A stretch of DNA of 64,000 nt from Membranihabitans maritimus (GTDB taxonomy: Bacteria; Bacteroidota; Bacteroidia; Chitinophagales; Saprospiraceae). The first letter of the stretch is position 1. Every line of letters begins with the position of its first letter. Where the stretch lies: contig NZ_JAJSLW010000002.1 of NCBI RefSeq assembly GCF_021729145.1, positions 427,943 to 491,942 on the forward strand. The letters are read 5' to 3'. The translations under genes and the position numbers were made by a program. Below, one piece after another: positions 26,695 through 36,636 of this stretch. A model generated the notes under the pieces. That model ran no database searches and was not told the DNA's origin. It saw only the letters and a list, made by a program, of their open reading frames with translations.

Positions 26695-28581
26695 TTATTC
26701 AATTGTAAATTCTGTCCTTCTGTTTTTAGCGCGTCCTTCAGGTGTGTCATTACTTACCAGTGGTCTCGATTCTCCATAGCCGGTGGCCTGCAGCCTATCA
26801 GGACTAATGCCTTGATTCACCAAAAATTCCATTACCGTATTAGCCCTGCCCTGAGATAATTCCATATTATCTTTTTCTGACCCAATATTGTCGGTATGTC
26901 CCATAATGTGAATGCGAATTTCAGGGTTTTTTATTAAATAGTTGGTCAGATTCATTAATTCATGATTTGATGCCGGCTGTAACGCGGTACTTCCCGTCGA
27001 AAAAAATATATTTTCCAAAACAATAGGATCCTTACTTACCTTTAATTTATAAAGGTATAGAGTATCTCTGGAAACTAATTTCCCCATTGAGTGAGGGGTT
27101 ATATTTTTTGATAAAAATTGATACCCTTCTTTTTCAATATTTATACTATAACTGCTATCATTAAATAATAAAAACCGGACAATTCCTTCCTCATTACTAT
27201 GAGTTTGTTTTAATATTTTTCCGGAGTTTAACTCTGTAAATTGAATTTGAGCGTTTTCTATATTACTTCCAGACTTTTTATCCCTTAGCACAAATTCGAA
27301 ATTCAAGATGCTTGAAGGACGGTTAGAAGAATCCATTTCAAAGGAATAAATATCAAAATTTCCGTTTTTTTCAGAAGCGAAATAGCCCGTTTCTCCAGCA
27401 GGATCGACAAAAATACCTTCCTCGTTTTCAAAACTATTTACAGGGTAGCCAAGATTAGTGGGTGTTGTCCAATTATTTCCTTTTAGCCGATGCGAATAGA
27501 AAAGATCCCTTCCACCTAAACCAGGGTGGTAATCCGAGGTAAAGTACAAAGTTCTTTCGTCGGTATGAATAAATGGATTCTCTTCATTGCCCGGAGTATT
27601 GATACGGGGTCCCAGATTAATGGGCTCTGTCCAGGTTCCTGAGGTGTTTTTTACCGAAATCCAAAGATCTTTATTCCCATAACCTCCCTTCCTTTCACTA
27701 CTGAATATTATGGCATTTCCATTGACAGACAATGTTGGTTGAGAATCCCAATAAATGGAATTTATATTGCTCAAAGGTTTGGGAATGTTCCAATCCTCAC
27801 CATTGCGTGTGGTAATGAAAATATCACAGCTTCCCATGCCGGATTGGGTTCTGGGGTAATTACATCCGGCAAAGACTAGTGTCTGCCCATCACCGGATAA
27901 AGCCGCAGCGCCTTCATTATAAGGCGTATTTATTGATGAAATAGAGGAGAAGGGGGACCAGTTTCCATGGTCTTTTTTGCTTTGGAATAAATCTTCCTGA
28001 GTGCTTCGACGTGTTATTATCCTATTTTTATTGTCCAGAGTCATCGTTATCCCTAATTCCGCATCAGCTGTATTAATAGAGTCGCTAAGTCTTTTGGAAT
28101 GGTATTCTTTAGGCCGATTGTAAAGAAGTTGGGCCATGGAGTCACTTCTTATAAAATATAAAACTTTGTTTTGAATAGAGGATTTTGGGGAGGGAGCCAA
28201 CCTGTTGAATTTTTCGAAGGCTTTTCCTGCCTGTAAGTAATCATGTGATTTCCACAAAGCTTCTCCGAGTTTGTAGAAAACAAAAGAATTAGTCGTACAA
28301 GAATCCAATTGTGTTGACATAGTCAATGATTGGATTGCGCCTGCTAAATCTCCATTCTTTTCCTGCAACGTCCCCCTGAGATCAAAATATTCAAAATCCC
28401 TCAAATCCCGGGGAATGGTATTCATGCACTGTAAAGCCTCTTGATACTGCCCATTCCTATATAATTCAAGGCAATCTCCGTAATTAGAGCCCTGTTGTTC
28501 AGGAGTGGAAGCAGATCGAGATCCTGAGCACCCAATTGCCAACATTATACCTACCAAAACAAAAGCAAACCACTTTTTCAT
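26695..28581 (-). CDS. OmpA-family lipoprotein with TPR and PD40 repeats (PorE-like architecture)
   Basis: Outer-membrane lipoprotein (lipobox LAIGC|SGS). Order of domains: TPR-type helices (about 30-150), WD40-like PD40 beta-propeller repeats (about 190-420, with AALSGDGQTLVFAG, NAIIFSSERKGGYGNKD, TLYFTSDYHPGLGGRDLF), a small carboxypeptidase-regulatory-like sandwich, and a C-terminal OmpA peptidoglycan-binding domain (IMGHTDNIGSEKDN, TGYGESRPLVSNDTPEG, NRRTEF). This TPR-PD40-CRD-OmpA order is the one known for PorE of the type IX secretion system, but many Bacteroidota carry paralogues and no other por gene is in the window. It likely anchors the outer membrane to peptidoglycan. Confidence 0.85.
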   Translation of the reverse strand: MKKWFAFVLVGIMLAIGCSGSRSASTPEQQGSNYGDCLELYRNGQYQEALQCMNTIPRDLRDFEYFDLRGTLQEKNGDLAGAIQSLTMSTQLDSCTTNSFVFYKLGEALWKSHDYLQAGKAFEKFNRLAPSPKSSIQNKVLYFIRSDSMAQLLYNRPKEYHSKRLSDSINTADAELGITMTLDNKNRIITRRSTQEDLFQSKKDHGNWSPFSSISSINTPYNEGAAALSGDGQTLVFAGCNYPRTQSGMGSCDIFITTRNGEDWNIPKPLSNINSIYWDSQPTLSVNGNAIIFSSERKGGYGNKDLWISVKNTSGTWTEPINLGPRINTPGNEENPFIHTDERTLYFTSDYHPGLGGRDLFYSHRLKGNNWTTPTNLGYPVNSFENEEGIFVDPAGETGYFASEKNGNFDIYSFEMDSSNRPSSILNFEFVLRDKKSGSNIENAQIQFTELNSGKILKQTHSNEEGIVRFLLFNDSSYSINIEKEGYQFLSKNITPHSMGKLVSRDTLYLYKLKVSKDPIVLENIFFSTGSTALQPASNHELMNLTNYLIKNPEIRIHIMGHTDNIGSEKDNMELSQGRANTVMEFLVNQGISPDRLQATGYGESRPLVSNDTPEGRAKNRRTEFTIE

Positions 28582-28605
28582 TCAATTGAAAACGTATTAA
28601 AAAAT

Positions 28606-29628
28606 CTATCTATTTTCCAAAATTCCCACAGCCCGTTTATTTCCCATTTTAGCGGCTCTTTTTAGGTCTGCCAGGTGTCCGTTTTTACCCAATTCCTTTT
28701 TTGCAAGCGACATTTCCAGGTAGATATCGGCATCTGTTACATATTTTTGACCTTTGTCTTCTATTTTCAGGGCTTCTTTTAGATACTTTAATGCAGTTTC
28801 CTGATCTTTTAGCTCCTTCATGACCAGGGCGTATTTATACAGAGAGGCTTTTTCGTGACGACTATTACGGCTGGATTTCTCAAAATCTTTTTTATTGAAA
28901 AACCGCAATTCAAATTCTGCGCCCTTAAAATCTTTTAGATGTATCATGCAATCGGCCTTTAATCTTCTGGCATGCCAGTGTATATCCTGAAGTGCGAGGG
29001 ATTTGGCAATTGCCATTTTCAGGTCTTTCAGTGCTTCATCATAGTCTTTCCTTCTCATTTTGAGGCGAGCCCTTCCCAGGTAAGCAGCTGCATTTCCATC
29101 GTCCCATTGAATAGCTTTTGAAAAGTCGCGCTCTGCATCGTGGAATTTTTCGAGTATGTAGTTCAGGAATCCTCTTCTTTCATATGCCTGAGAGTGTTTG
29201 TCATATAATTCTATAGCTTTAGAAAGTAGTTCTATGGCCTCATCTTCTTTGCCTTCCACTTTGGAAAGTTCTTTCCCTTTCAGGTAGTTTTTCACAACAG
29301 CTTTGTCACTTTTGGGTTCGATCCAGGCAAAATGCATTAAATTTCCTTCTTCTATCATCCAGGCCCCTATGTTTCCAGATATACCAAATTGAGCAGTATA
29401 TGATAATAAACTGACGGTAGTCTTCCAGGCTTTCTCGGTAACATTTATTACGGTACGCGGGATTTCTATGGTGTTTTGTTCTTCACTGAATAATTGTTCT
29501 TCTTCGAATATTATCTCAATAGACTTGTGGTAATTTTCGACGCGATGGCGAAACATTTTCAACGCTTTGGAATAACTTCTGGGGTTATCAAATTCTATCT
29601 TTCCTTGAAAGATACTTTTGTGAAACAT
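28606..29628 (-). CDS. TPR-repeat protein
   Basis: Cytoplasmic protein of 340 residues with an N-terminal unidentified part of about 130 residues and a C-terminal array of tetratricopeptide repeats (for example AIELLSKAIELYDKHSQAYE, DAERDFSKAIQWDDGNAAAY, ALKDLKMAIAKS, ALKYLKEALKIE). No signal peptide or catalytic motif is visible. It lies 24 bp upstream of the OmpA-like gene on the same strand and probably shares its transcript. It is a scaffold by family; the partner is unknown. Confidence 0.8.
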   Translation of the reverse strand: MFHKSIFQGKIEFDNPRSYSKALKMFRHRVENYHKSIEIIFEEEQLFSEEQNTIEIPRTVINVTEKAWKTTVSLLSYTAQFGISGNIGAWMIEEGNLMHFAWIEPKSDKAVVKNYLKGKELSKVEGKEDEAIELLSKAIELYDKHSQAYERRGFLNYILEKFHDAERDFSKAIQWDDGNAAAYLGRARLKMRRKDYDEALKDLKMAIAKSLALQDIHWHARRLKADCMIHLKDFKGAEFELRFFNKKDFEKSSRNSRHEKASLYKYALVMKELKDQETALKYLKEALKIEDKGQKYVTDADIYLEMSLAKKELGKNGHLADLKRAAKMGNKRAVGILENR

Positions 29629-30115
29629 ATACTTTCTATATTTAGTTTTTTCGAATAATACGGCAATATTTTATGCATCTTTAAATTATATACACTAAAA
29701 CTCAAATAATACTCTTTTAGCAGTAATAATTTAAAAATTTATCCTCTTTGTTCACAAACTGCACGAACCGGAACGATACTATAGCCAATTTTTTAAAAAA
29801 AACATGTGGCTTATTATTTTGTTACCGGTCAATAGCGTTGGATATCTGTGAATAATTCCTTTTGAATCATTCAGGTTTTAGCTTTATTGCCCAACGAGAT
29901 TTCTATAAATTTGGTCCTTTAGAATTAACAAAAATATTGAGTATTTCAAAACTAAACAAAGAGAATGGCCATTATCCTGAATAATAAATTAATTTTGTTT
30001 AGCAATGAAAAATAAATTTTCGTAATTCTTTTATTATAAGGGAGTTGAATATATGGTTTTACTGTTAGATGATTTAGGCCTGAGCTTCGCTGAATAATTA
30101 AAGATTTTTTTTACT
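29629..30115. other. Divergent intergenic region without recognised gene
   Basis: About 490 bp of very AT-rich DNA between two divergently transcribed genes (the TPR gene and pth). It must hold both promoters, but I see no well-spaced TTTG/TAnnTTTG pair and no ORF, tRNA or repeat. Confidence 0.5.
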
Positions 30116-30682
30116 ATGAAGTATTTAATAGTAGGGGTTGGTAATCCGGGTGCCAAATATGAAAATACCCGTCACAATATTGGTTTTCTAGTAGCGGATA
30201 AACTGGCGAAGGAATTGGATTGTTCTTTTGCCCCGGATTCGCACGGTGAATTGGCGGTTGGAAAACACAAGGGGCGCACCCTTTATATATTGAAGCCCAA
30301 TACTTTTATGAATTTGAGCGGTAAAGCCGTTAACTATTGGTTGACGAAGCTGAAGATTAAATCGCTTGATAACCTATTGGTAATAGTTGATGATTTGCAT
30401 CTGGATCTGGGAGTTGTCAGGTTGCGGAAAAAAGGAAGTGATGGGGGGCATAATGGTCTCAGGGACATTCAGGCAAGATTAGGGACGACCAAGTATCCCA
30501 GGCTGCGAATGGGGATTGGTAGTGATTTTCATTCCGGGCAGCAAATTGATTATGTATTGGGACAGTGGCCGGAAGAAGATCGTAGTACATTGGAGGAAAT
30601 GGTAGCGAAAGGCTCAGAAGTGATTATGAATTTTGTGACTATCGGCTCGGATCGTACGATGAATACGTTTAATAATAAATAG
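30116..30682 (+). CDS. pth: Peptidyl-tRNA hydrolase
   Basis: Releases peptides from prematurely dropped peptidyl-tRNAs. The family blocks are complete: VGVGNPGAKYENTRHNIGF with the catalytic His, PNTFMNLSGKAV with the key Asn, VDDLHLDLGVVRLR with the catalytic Asp, and GGHNGLRDIQARLGT. The 188-residue length is standard. The gene stands alone here; ribosomal protein L25 or ribose-phosphate pyrophosphokinase, common neighbours elsewhere, are not in this window. Confidence 0.97.
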   Translation: MKYLIVGVGNPGAKYENTRHNIGFLVADKLAKELDCSFAPDSHGELAVGKHKGRTLYILKPNTFMNLSGKAVNYWLTKLKIKSLDNLLVIVDDLHLDLGVVRLRKKGSDGGHNGLRDIQARLGTTKYPRLRMGIGSDFHSGQQIDYVLGQWPEEDRSTLEEMVAKGSEVIMNFVTIGSDRTMNTFNNK

Positions 30683-30948
30683 TTATCCGGACCGTCCGAG
30701 GATGATTGTAAAAATTGTATAGGTAAAGAAGATTCGCATTTTGCGGTTCTTGGTGAGTTTTTTTACAGATGCATTTTCAATGATGAGGTCAGTTCTTTTT
30801 TATATTCGCTCACATATTATTGAACGTTGTGGTAGAAAGAATCAGTTTGGCAGGGGTGCCAGACAATAAACATTGTCCAGTAACGGATGCCTTTTATGAG
30901 GAACGAAACTAATGTCCAGACTTTTCCAGTATTTTTTACTTATAAGCC

Positions 30949-32019
30949 TTAAATAGACAGTAGGACTGTATGTAACCGATCTTCCGAATCAAGGCTAATT
31001 CCTGTGTAGCCATCAATTTCTTTGGAAGCTTTCTGTATGTCCAAAGTACCTTGCTTATAATGTGGGAAAAATTTTTTTTCTTCATAAAGTTTAGCCAAAT
31101 ACTCCTGCTCTGTTTGTCCTGGTGTTGGTATACAGATGGCTTTCTTTCCTAGTTTGGCCAGGTCCATTATACTTGTATATCCACTTCGACAGACTATCAT
31201 TTCTGTTGAACATATCAGTTGATTGAGATCATTCGAGGTCAAAAATGGGAAGTGGTCAATTTTATCTGTACTCAGATCTTCTATAGAGGGATTTACTACA
31301 CCGCTGACCAGGGCAGAAGGAACTTTTAATTTCAATAGCTCTTTATATACTTCCTTTTCCAATTTTGTCCGTTGAGGCTCCGGACCTGAAAGAATAGCTG
31401 CATATTTATACTTTTGGACCGTTTTTAATTTTTTCATTCGGGAAATCGGTCCTAAATAAGCACAATTTTTTATGGTATGGTTATGGCCGAGCACTCCACT
31501 CAAACCTGGAAATTCTTTGAAATCTGGGACCCAACACTGATCAAACTTATTTATTAGACGATAGTTAAAGGTCCTGATTGCAGGATCCAGTACACCTGTA
31601 GGAGTTATTATATTTATCTGGTGGGTAATAAAGATATTCTTCGTCTGGGGTGAGTAACATCCAAACCGGTTGTCACTAATGATGACGTCATATTTGTATT
31701 CTGTAACGAGTTCTTTTACTTTCTTATGTTCGTTTTTTATCGCAAGAAAAAAGCTTCCTAATTTCCGACCCACATTGAGAATGATACTTTTTGTGGGGTA
31801 AGTTATTTTATAGGAAGGAAGAAGATGGTGACGAACTTCCGGAAATTCAAGTTTTAATAATTCTCTGGGAGGTCCGTCACTGGCAAAATCTATATTATGA
31901 CCCATTTGCTGGAGTTTCCTGGCGATCGGAATACACCGGGTTGCATGTCCCATGCCCCAGTTTAAGGGGCAAATAAGTATGTTTTTAGCGGACGATGCCT
32001 TGGTACTCATATAACTCAT
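30949..32019 (-). CDS. MurG-like (GT28-type) glycosyltransferase
   Basis: GT-B fold glycosyltransferase. The N-terminal domain opens with ILICPLNWGMGHATRCIPIA, the glycine-rich loop of GT1/GT28 enzymes. The C-terminal nucleotide-sugar site reads VCRSGYTSIMDLAKLGKKAI followed by PTPGQTEQEYLA. The length of 356 residues is normal. There is no signal peptide; it probably acts at the cytoplasmic face on a lipid or protein acceptor. It lies 38 bp downstream of rng on the same strand. The acceptor and donor are unknown. Confidence 0.85.
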   Translation of the reverse strand: MSYMSTKASSAKNILICPLNWGMGHATRCIPIARKLQQMGHNIDFASDGPPRELLKLEFPEVRHHLLPSYKITYPTKSIILNVGRKLGSFFLAIKNEHKKVKELVTEYKYDVIISDNRFGCYSPQTKNIFITHQINIITPTGVLDPAIRTFNYRLINKFDQCWVPDFKEFPGLSGVLGHNHTIKNCAYLGPISRMKKLKTVQKYKYAAILSGPEPQRTKLEKEVYKELLKLKVPSALVSGVVNPSIEDLSTDKIDHFPFLTSNDLNQLICSTEMIVCRSGYTSIMDLAKLGKKAICIPTPGQTEQEYLAKLYEEKKFFPHYKQGTLDIQKASKEIDGYTGISLDSEDRLHTVLLSI

Positions 32020-32057
32020 GAAATAACATAAGTTGATGAACCAAATATGGTGAAAAT

Positions 32058-33620
32058 TTATGAAACTTCTTGAGTAAGTCTTATTTCATCTCCATTCGAA
32101 TCAAAGAATTTATATTTATTTATAGGTAAGTTTTGATCGGAATGGATTTTAATCCATTTTTTATATTTCATAAACCATTGCATTTGCCTGCTGGGGAATC
32201 CTTTCTTCAGGTAGGCAAAGAGAAATGGATGAATGTTTATATCTACTTTTGTATTCGACCGTAATTTTAATACCATCTCCAAATCCCTTTCCAGTTCATC
32301 TATGGTAAGGATTGTCGGGTTTATTTTCCCGGTACCATTACATGAAGGACACACTTCTGCGGTTTTGATATTTACTTCAGGCCTCACCCTCTGGCGGGTT
32401 ATTTGCATAAGTCCGAATTTGCTCAACGGTAAAATAGTGTGTTGGGCATGGTCTTTGGCCATAAACTCTCTCATCCTTTTAAACAGCAATTTTCTGTGGT
32501 CCCCGCGCCTCATATCGATAAAATCGATAATAATAAGACCTCCGATATCCCGGAGGCGTAATTGCCGGGCTATTTCTTCCGCTGCTTCCATATTTACCTT
32601 CAGCACTGCATCTTGTTGATTTTGTGTAGATACCTTAGGGCCACTGTTAACATCAATGACATGCATAGCCTCTGTGTGTTCAATTACGAGGTATGCTCCA
32701 CTATTCATGGTGGAGGTTTTACCAAAAGAAGCTTTTATTTGTTTGGTAACTCCAAAAGTATCGAAAATCCCATTGCGCCCATTATAATGCTGTACAATTT
32801 TGGATTTTTCAGGAATGGTTTGATCCAGGAAAGTTTTAATACTTCCCGTTAATTCTTTATCGTTTACCGCTATACGTGTAAAATCATCAGTCATTAAATC
32901 TCTTAACAAACTCTCGGTTTTGTCGAGTTCGCTAAGTACCTTTCCCGGCAATCTGGTTCCCTTGAGATTGGTATGCATGATTTTCCATTTCTTTACGAGA
33001 CTATCTAGTTCTTCGTGAAGATCAGCGGCTTTTTTTCCTGAAGCTGCTGTACGGAGAATCACTCCAAAATTTTTGGGTTTGATACTTTCGATTAGGATTT
33101 TCAACCTGTTCCTTTCTTCTGTATCCTGTATTTTCTTAGAAATCGAAATATTATTGCTAAAAGGTACTAAAACCAACAACCTCCCAGGTAGTGTTATTTC
33201 ACAAGTTAACCTGGGACCTTTTGTTGAAATTGGTTCCTTGAGCACTTGTACCAACAACATACTTCGCCTCTTAAGGACTTCATCAATACGACCGGTTTTG
33301 ATAATCTCATCTCGAAGATCATACTCATTTAAGCGCCATGTTGCTTTTTTATCACCTATAGATTTATTGGTAAATTTCTTAACGGAAGGCAACTTTGGCC
33401 CCAGATCGGAATAATGTAAGAAGGCATCTTTGCTGAATCCAATATCCAGAAAAGCTGCATTTAATCCCGGGACTAATTTTTTTATTTTAGCTAAATATAT
33501 GTCTCCAACAACAATCTTTGGATTAGACTCTTGTTGGTGCAATTCAACCAACTTTTTGTTTTCGAGAACAGCAATGTCGACCTTTTTATTATTGGACTTT
33601 ATTATTAATTCTTTTTCCAC
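32058..33620 (-). CDS. rng: Ribonuclease E/G family endoribonuclease
   Basis: Endoribonuclease for rRNA 5' processing and mRNA decay. An S1 RNA-binding domain lies at about residues 36-125 (VGDIYLAKIKKLVPGLNAAF, then KDAFLHYSDLG). The catalytic core has the metal-binding Asp residues in MHVIDVNSG and IIIDFIDMR. The zinc-link cysteines are in CPSCNGTGK. At 520 residues it is RNase G length and lacks an RNase E-style degradosome tail. Its order with the 31-residue protein, TPR protein and HU upstream looks like a conserved Bacteroidota arrangement. Confidence 0.95.
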   Translation of the reverse strand: MEKELIIKSNNKKVDIAVLENKKLVELHQQESNPKIVVGDIYLAKIKKLVPGLNAAFLDIGFSKDAFLHYSDLGPKLPSVKKFTNKSIGDKKATWRLNEYDLRDEIIKTGRIDEVLKRRSMLLVQVLKEPISTKGPRLTCEITLPGRLLVLVPFSNNISISKKIQDTEERNRLKILIESIKPKNFGVILRTAASGKKAADLHEELDSLVKKWKIMHTNLKGTRLPGKVLSELDKTESLLRDLMTDDFTRIAVNDKELTGSIKTFLDQTIPEKSKIVQHYNGRNGIFDTFGVTKQIKASFGKTSTMNSGAYLVIEHTEAMHVIDVNSGPKVSTQNQQDAVLKVNMEAAEEIARQLRLRDIGGLIIIDFIDMRRGDHRKLLFKRMREFMAKDHAQHTILPLSKFGLMQITRQRVRPEVNIKTAEVCPSCNGTGKINPTILTIDELERDLEMVLKLRSNTKVDINIHPFLFAYLKKGFPSRQMQWFMKYKKWIKIHSDQNLPINKYKFFDSNGDEIRLTQEVS

Positions 33621-33768
33621 TGTATCATTTTTACAATGGCAAGATTTTAATAGAAAGGTGTAAATGGACTTTTGTGTGGCTCACAAAGATCAAGGTTTTG
33701 AAAACATTTGTAGCTGGTTTAATAACCTTTCTTTCAAAACCTCGCCCATTCTCTAAATTGGTTAATTG

Positions 33769-33864
33769 CTATTTATTCTTTTTCTTATGTCGGTTTTTTC
33801 TCAACCTTTTTTTTCTCTTATGAGTAGAAATTTTATGTCTCTTTCTCTTCTTACCACTTGGCAT
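33769..33864 (-). CDS. 31-residue basic protein with AURKAIP1/COX24 C-terminal-type sequence
   Basis: A very short gene reading MPSGKKRKRHKISTHKRKKR and continuing LRKNRHKKKNK to a TAG. Almost every other residue is Lys, Arg or His. The pattern GKKRKRHKI.THKRKKRLRKNRHKKK is the COX24/AURKAIP1 signature, related to the mitochondrial ribosomal protein mS38 and small bacterial ribosomal proteins. It most likely binds rRNA in the small subunit. It lies 28 bp downstream of the TPR gene and 148 bp upstream of rng, all on the minus strand. Its size and composition make it easy to miss by gene callers. Confidence 0.9.
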   Translation of the reverse strand: MPSGKKRKRHKISTHKRKKRLRKNRHKKKNK

Positions 33865-33892
33865 AATTTATCGTTTTTTATTAAATAATTTA

Positions 33893-34663
33893 TTATTGAT
33901 TGCAGCGCTCTCTATATTCCGCTGCCTTTTCTTTATTTCCTAATTGCTCGTAGACATCTGTCAACAAGCAAATTGTTGATTTGTTTTCCGGAGCCAGTTC
34001 ATTTGCCCTCTCAAGTCTTTCCTGAGCTTTTTCCCATTGACCGGTTTGAACAGCAAACCTTCCAAGTTGAAAAAACACTTCCGGTCTGTCGGGGTACTTT
34101 TCACTTAATTGCATTAGAGCCTGAATTCCTCCCATGGGATTGCCTCCTACCGGATGGCTAATCATGTGCAACGTTTTTTTCAACTCCAGAGGGAACGGAT
34201 CTTGACTCATCTCAATCGCCTTGTTATATAATGATAGCGCTTTTTGACTCAAAAAAGTTCTATCTTCAGCTTCTTCGACCTGTCCGGCACCGGTGGCAAA
34301 TGTATTGGCTGCCATGGCCCAGTTTTCAGATGAAGGTTCTTGCCTGGCAATTTGTTCGGAATAATGACCTGCCAGTACCCACTTCCCTTTGGAAACCCAG
34401 AAAGAAGTAAGCTGTTTAAGGGTGTGAATGTTTCCCGTTTCGGCGCGATCCATCCAGGCAACCGCGCTATCGCGGTCGTCTGCAGATAAAGTCTTCACCG
34501 CATCTTCAATACGATGGCTTATATCGATATTTTCAGATACTTCGGGTTCAGTCCCTTCTATTTCCAGATCTTTGTCCATTTGAACCGTATCAAAACCGAA
34601 ATAGAATAATTGAATGAGGATAACCCCCGCTAAAATGAGTATTCCTTGTGTTTTATTTATCAT
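33893..34663 (-). CDS. Membrane-anchored TPR protein
   Basis: One N-terminal membrane segment (about residues 7-25, ILILAGVILIQLFYFGF) followed by a periplasmic-type TPR domain (for example ALSLYNKAIEMSQDPFPLEL, EVFFQLGRFAVQTGQWEKAQ, RLERANELAPENKSTICLLT). It is 256 residues. Its start overlaps the end of the HU gene by 11 bp, so translation is probably coupled. The position between HU and rng appears typical of the phylum; the function is unknown. Confidence 0.82.
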   Translation of the reverse strand: MINKTQGILILAGVILIQLFYFGFDTVQMDKDLEIEGTEPEVSENIDISHRIEDAVKTLSADDRDSAVAWMDRAETGNIHTLKQLTSFWVSKGKWVLAGHYSEQIARQEPSSENWAMAANTFATGAGQVEEAEDRTFLSQKALSLYNKAIEMSQDPFPLELKKTLHMISHPVGGNPMGGIQALMQLSEKYPDRPEVFFQLGRFAVQTGQWEKAQERLERANELAPENKSTICLLTDVYEQLGNKEKAAEYRERCNQ

Positions 34664-34964
34664 TCTTCTCTACTAACTCATCAGTTACCTGATCTTTTAC
34701 CTGGTCAGCAAATATTTTTGCAGGTTTAAACGCAGGTATATAATGTTCCGGTATAACGATCGCTTTGTTTTTCTTGATGTGTCTACCGATCTTTTTAGCC
34801 CGCTTTTTGACTATAAAAGACCCAAAACCACGGATATAAACATTCTCGCCATCTGATAAGGATCCCTTTACTTCAGTGAAAAAATTCTCTAATGTTACTA
34901 AAACATCTACTTTAGGAACTCCCGTTTTTTCTGAAATGGCTGATACTAAATCCGCTTTTCTCAT
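34653..34964 (-). CDS. HU/IHF-family DNA-binding protein
   Basis: Small nucleoid protein of 103 residues. I place the start at the ATG at 34964 (MRKADLVSAISEKTG), not at the in-frame upstream codon, because the HU fold begins exactly there. Family landmarks: VLVTLENFFTEVKGSL, the GENVYIRGFGSFIVKKRAKK DNA-arm region with the conserved GFGSF, and IPAFKPAKIF. The C-terminus has about 15 extra charged residues. It is the first gene of the HU-TPR-COX24-rng run. Confidence 0.94.
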   Translation of the reverse strand: MRKADLVSAISEKTGVPKVDVLVTLENFFTEVKGSLSDGENVYIRGFGSFIVKKRAKKIGRHIKKNKAIVIPEHYIPAFKPAKIFADQVKDQVTDELVEKNDK

Positions 34965-35164
34965 TATCTTTTCTTTTTTATTGTTTTTAAAATGGTGGGC
35001 AAATTTCGCATTTTTATCCTTTACTTTATAATAATCACACATTCTTTTTTTAAAAAAATTGATGCAAATACAATACAATCAATAATTTATACGCCCCTAT
35101 AGTGATTTTTTCAACAATTTTAAGCTAAAGTCAATTAAAAGTTTTTTATTTAGGCCAAAATACA

Positions 35165-36046
35165 ATGCACATGCACTCAATGACCGGATACGGAAGCGCT
35201 AATGATCAAGTAATCCCCTATGAAATAAATGTAGAGGTAAAAACATTAAATGGAAAATTTGCGGATGTACGATTAAAAATTCCATCGGAATTAAATTCTC
35301 TGGAAATGGATATCCGGTCGCTGGCTCTGAACATTGCCAAGCGAGGAAAGATAGAATTGCATATTTCTCTGGATAGCCACAGTGTGGATGATAATTTATG
35401 TGAAATTGACGAAAAGGTATTTAAAGCATATTATCATCAATTAAGTCGGTTGGCGGATAGTCTGGAGTTTGAAAAAAATGATATTCTATCTTCAATAGTT
35501 CGTTTGCCCGGGGTCGTAAAAATACACGAATTGACGATTGATGACTCCCTTAAGTCTGCAATTTTACAATGTGTGGAAAAAGCATTGGTAAAACTTGACG
35601 AGCATAGAAAAACGGAAGGCGAGGTGTTGAAAGAAACGCTGGAAGGTAATATCTTGCGAATAACGGAAAATCAAAAGGAGGTGGAAAATCTGGATGATGA
35701 AAGGATTAAAAGCGTGAAGGATCGACTACAACAAAGCCTGGAGAAAAATATTTCAGCAGAGCAATTAGATAGTGGTCGGTTTGAGCAGGAATTAATTTAT
35801 TACCTTGATAAATTGGATATTACCGAAGAAATGGTACGATTGAAGCAGCACTGTGAATACTTTTTGGAAGAAATCAATGCCGACGAAATATTGAAAGGGA
35901 AAAAATTGAATTTTATAAGCCAGGAAATCGGCAGGGAAATTAATACACTAGGTGCCAAGGCCTCTCATTCTGAAATACAGAGATACGTAGTTCAGATGAA
36001 AAATGAATTGGATAAGATCAAGGAACAATTGGCTAATGTTTTATGA
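35165..36046 (+). CDS. YicC family protein (endoribonuclease-type)
   Basis: Member of the YicC/YloC family, whose members act as endoribonucleases and are usually next to gmk. It begins with the hallmark SMTGYGSA and ends with the DUF1732 region ([32 protein letters not shown]). The length of 293 residues is normal. The start could be 35165 or the ATG 6 bp later; both keep the SMTGYG block. It overlaps gmk by 4 bp (ATGA), indicating translational coupling. Confidence 0.95.
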   Translation: MHMHSMTGYGSANDQVIPYEINVEVKTLNGKFADVRLKIPSELNSLEMDIRSLALNIAKRGKIELHISLDSHSVDDNLCEIDEKVFKAYYHQLSRLADSLEFEKNDILSSIVRLPGVVKIHELTIDDSLKSAILQCVEKALVKLDEHRKTEGEVLKETLEGNILRITENQKEVENLDDERIKSVKDRLQQSLEKNISAEQLDSGRFEQELIYYLDKLDITEEMVRLKQHCEYFLEEINADEILKGKKLNFISQEIGREINTLGAKASHSEIQRYVVQMKNELDKIKEQLANVL

Positions 36047-36627
36047 TGGAAAGTAGGAAAGGAAAATGTATCGTGTTAACTGCCCCGTCAGGAGCCGGTA
36101 AAACGACAATTAAAAGACATCTTCTTGAAAAATATACAGAGTATTTGGCGTTTTCTGTTTCGGCCACAACAAGGAATAAAAGACCCGGTGAAAAGGAAGG
36201 TGTTGACTACTATTTTCTTACCGTAGAAGAATTTAATGAGAAAATAAAAAGAGAGGAGTTGCTAGAATACGAAGAAGTATATACGAACCAATTTTACGGT
36301 ACGTTAAAGAGTGAAGTGGAGCGGATTTGGACAGCTGGCAAAGATGTAATTTTTGATATAGATGTAAAAGGGGCCACTACTATAAAGAAAGAGTATGGAG
36401 ATCGATGCCTCGCTATATTTATTGATCCCCCCAGCTTGCATACACTGATTGAACGTCTTAAGGAAAGGAAAACCGAGTCACCGGAAAATTTACAAAAACG
36501 TATCGACCGGGTTAAAGAGGAGTTGGTTTATAAGAACACTTTTGACAAAGTAATTGTTAATGATATACTGGATGCTACTTTGAAAGAGGCTGAATTGATG
36601 GTGGAAGAATACCTCGGGGTAGAATAA
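36043..36627 (+). CDS. gmk: Guanylate kinase
   Basis: Phosphorylates GMP to GDP with ATP. The P-loop [14 protein letters not shown] is near the N-terminus. The GMP-binding region [20 protein letters not shown] and the [13 protein letters not shown] block follow. [16 protein letters not shown] and the lid region with RIDRVKEEL complete the fold. The length of 194 residues is normal. It is coupled to yicC by a 4-bp overlap, and apaG follows 9 bp later. Confidence 0.97.
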   Translation: MMESRKGKCIVLTAPSGAGKTTIKRHLLEKYTEYLAFSVSATTRNKRPGEKEGVDYYFLTVEEFNEKIKREELLEYEEVYTNQFYGTLKSEVERIWTAGKDVIFDIDVKGATTIKKEYGDRCLAIFIDPPSLHTLIERLKERKTESPENLQKRIDRVKEELVYKNTFDKVIVNDILDATLKEAELMVEEYLGVE

Positions 36628-36636
36628 TATTGGAAA

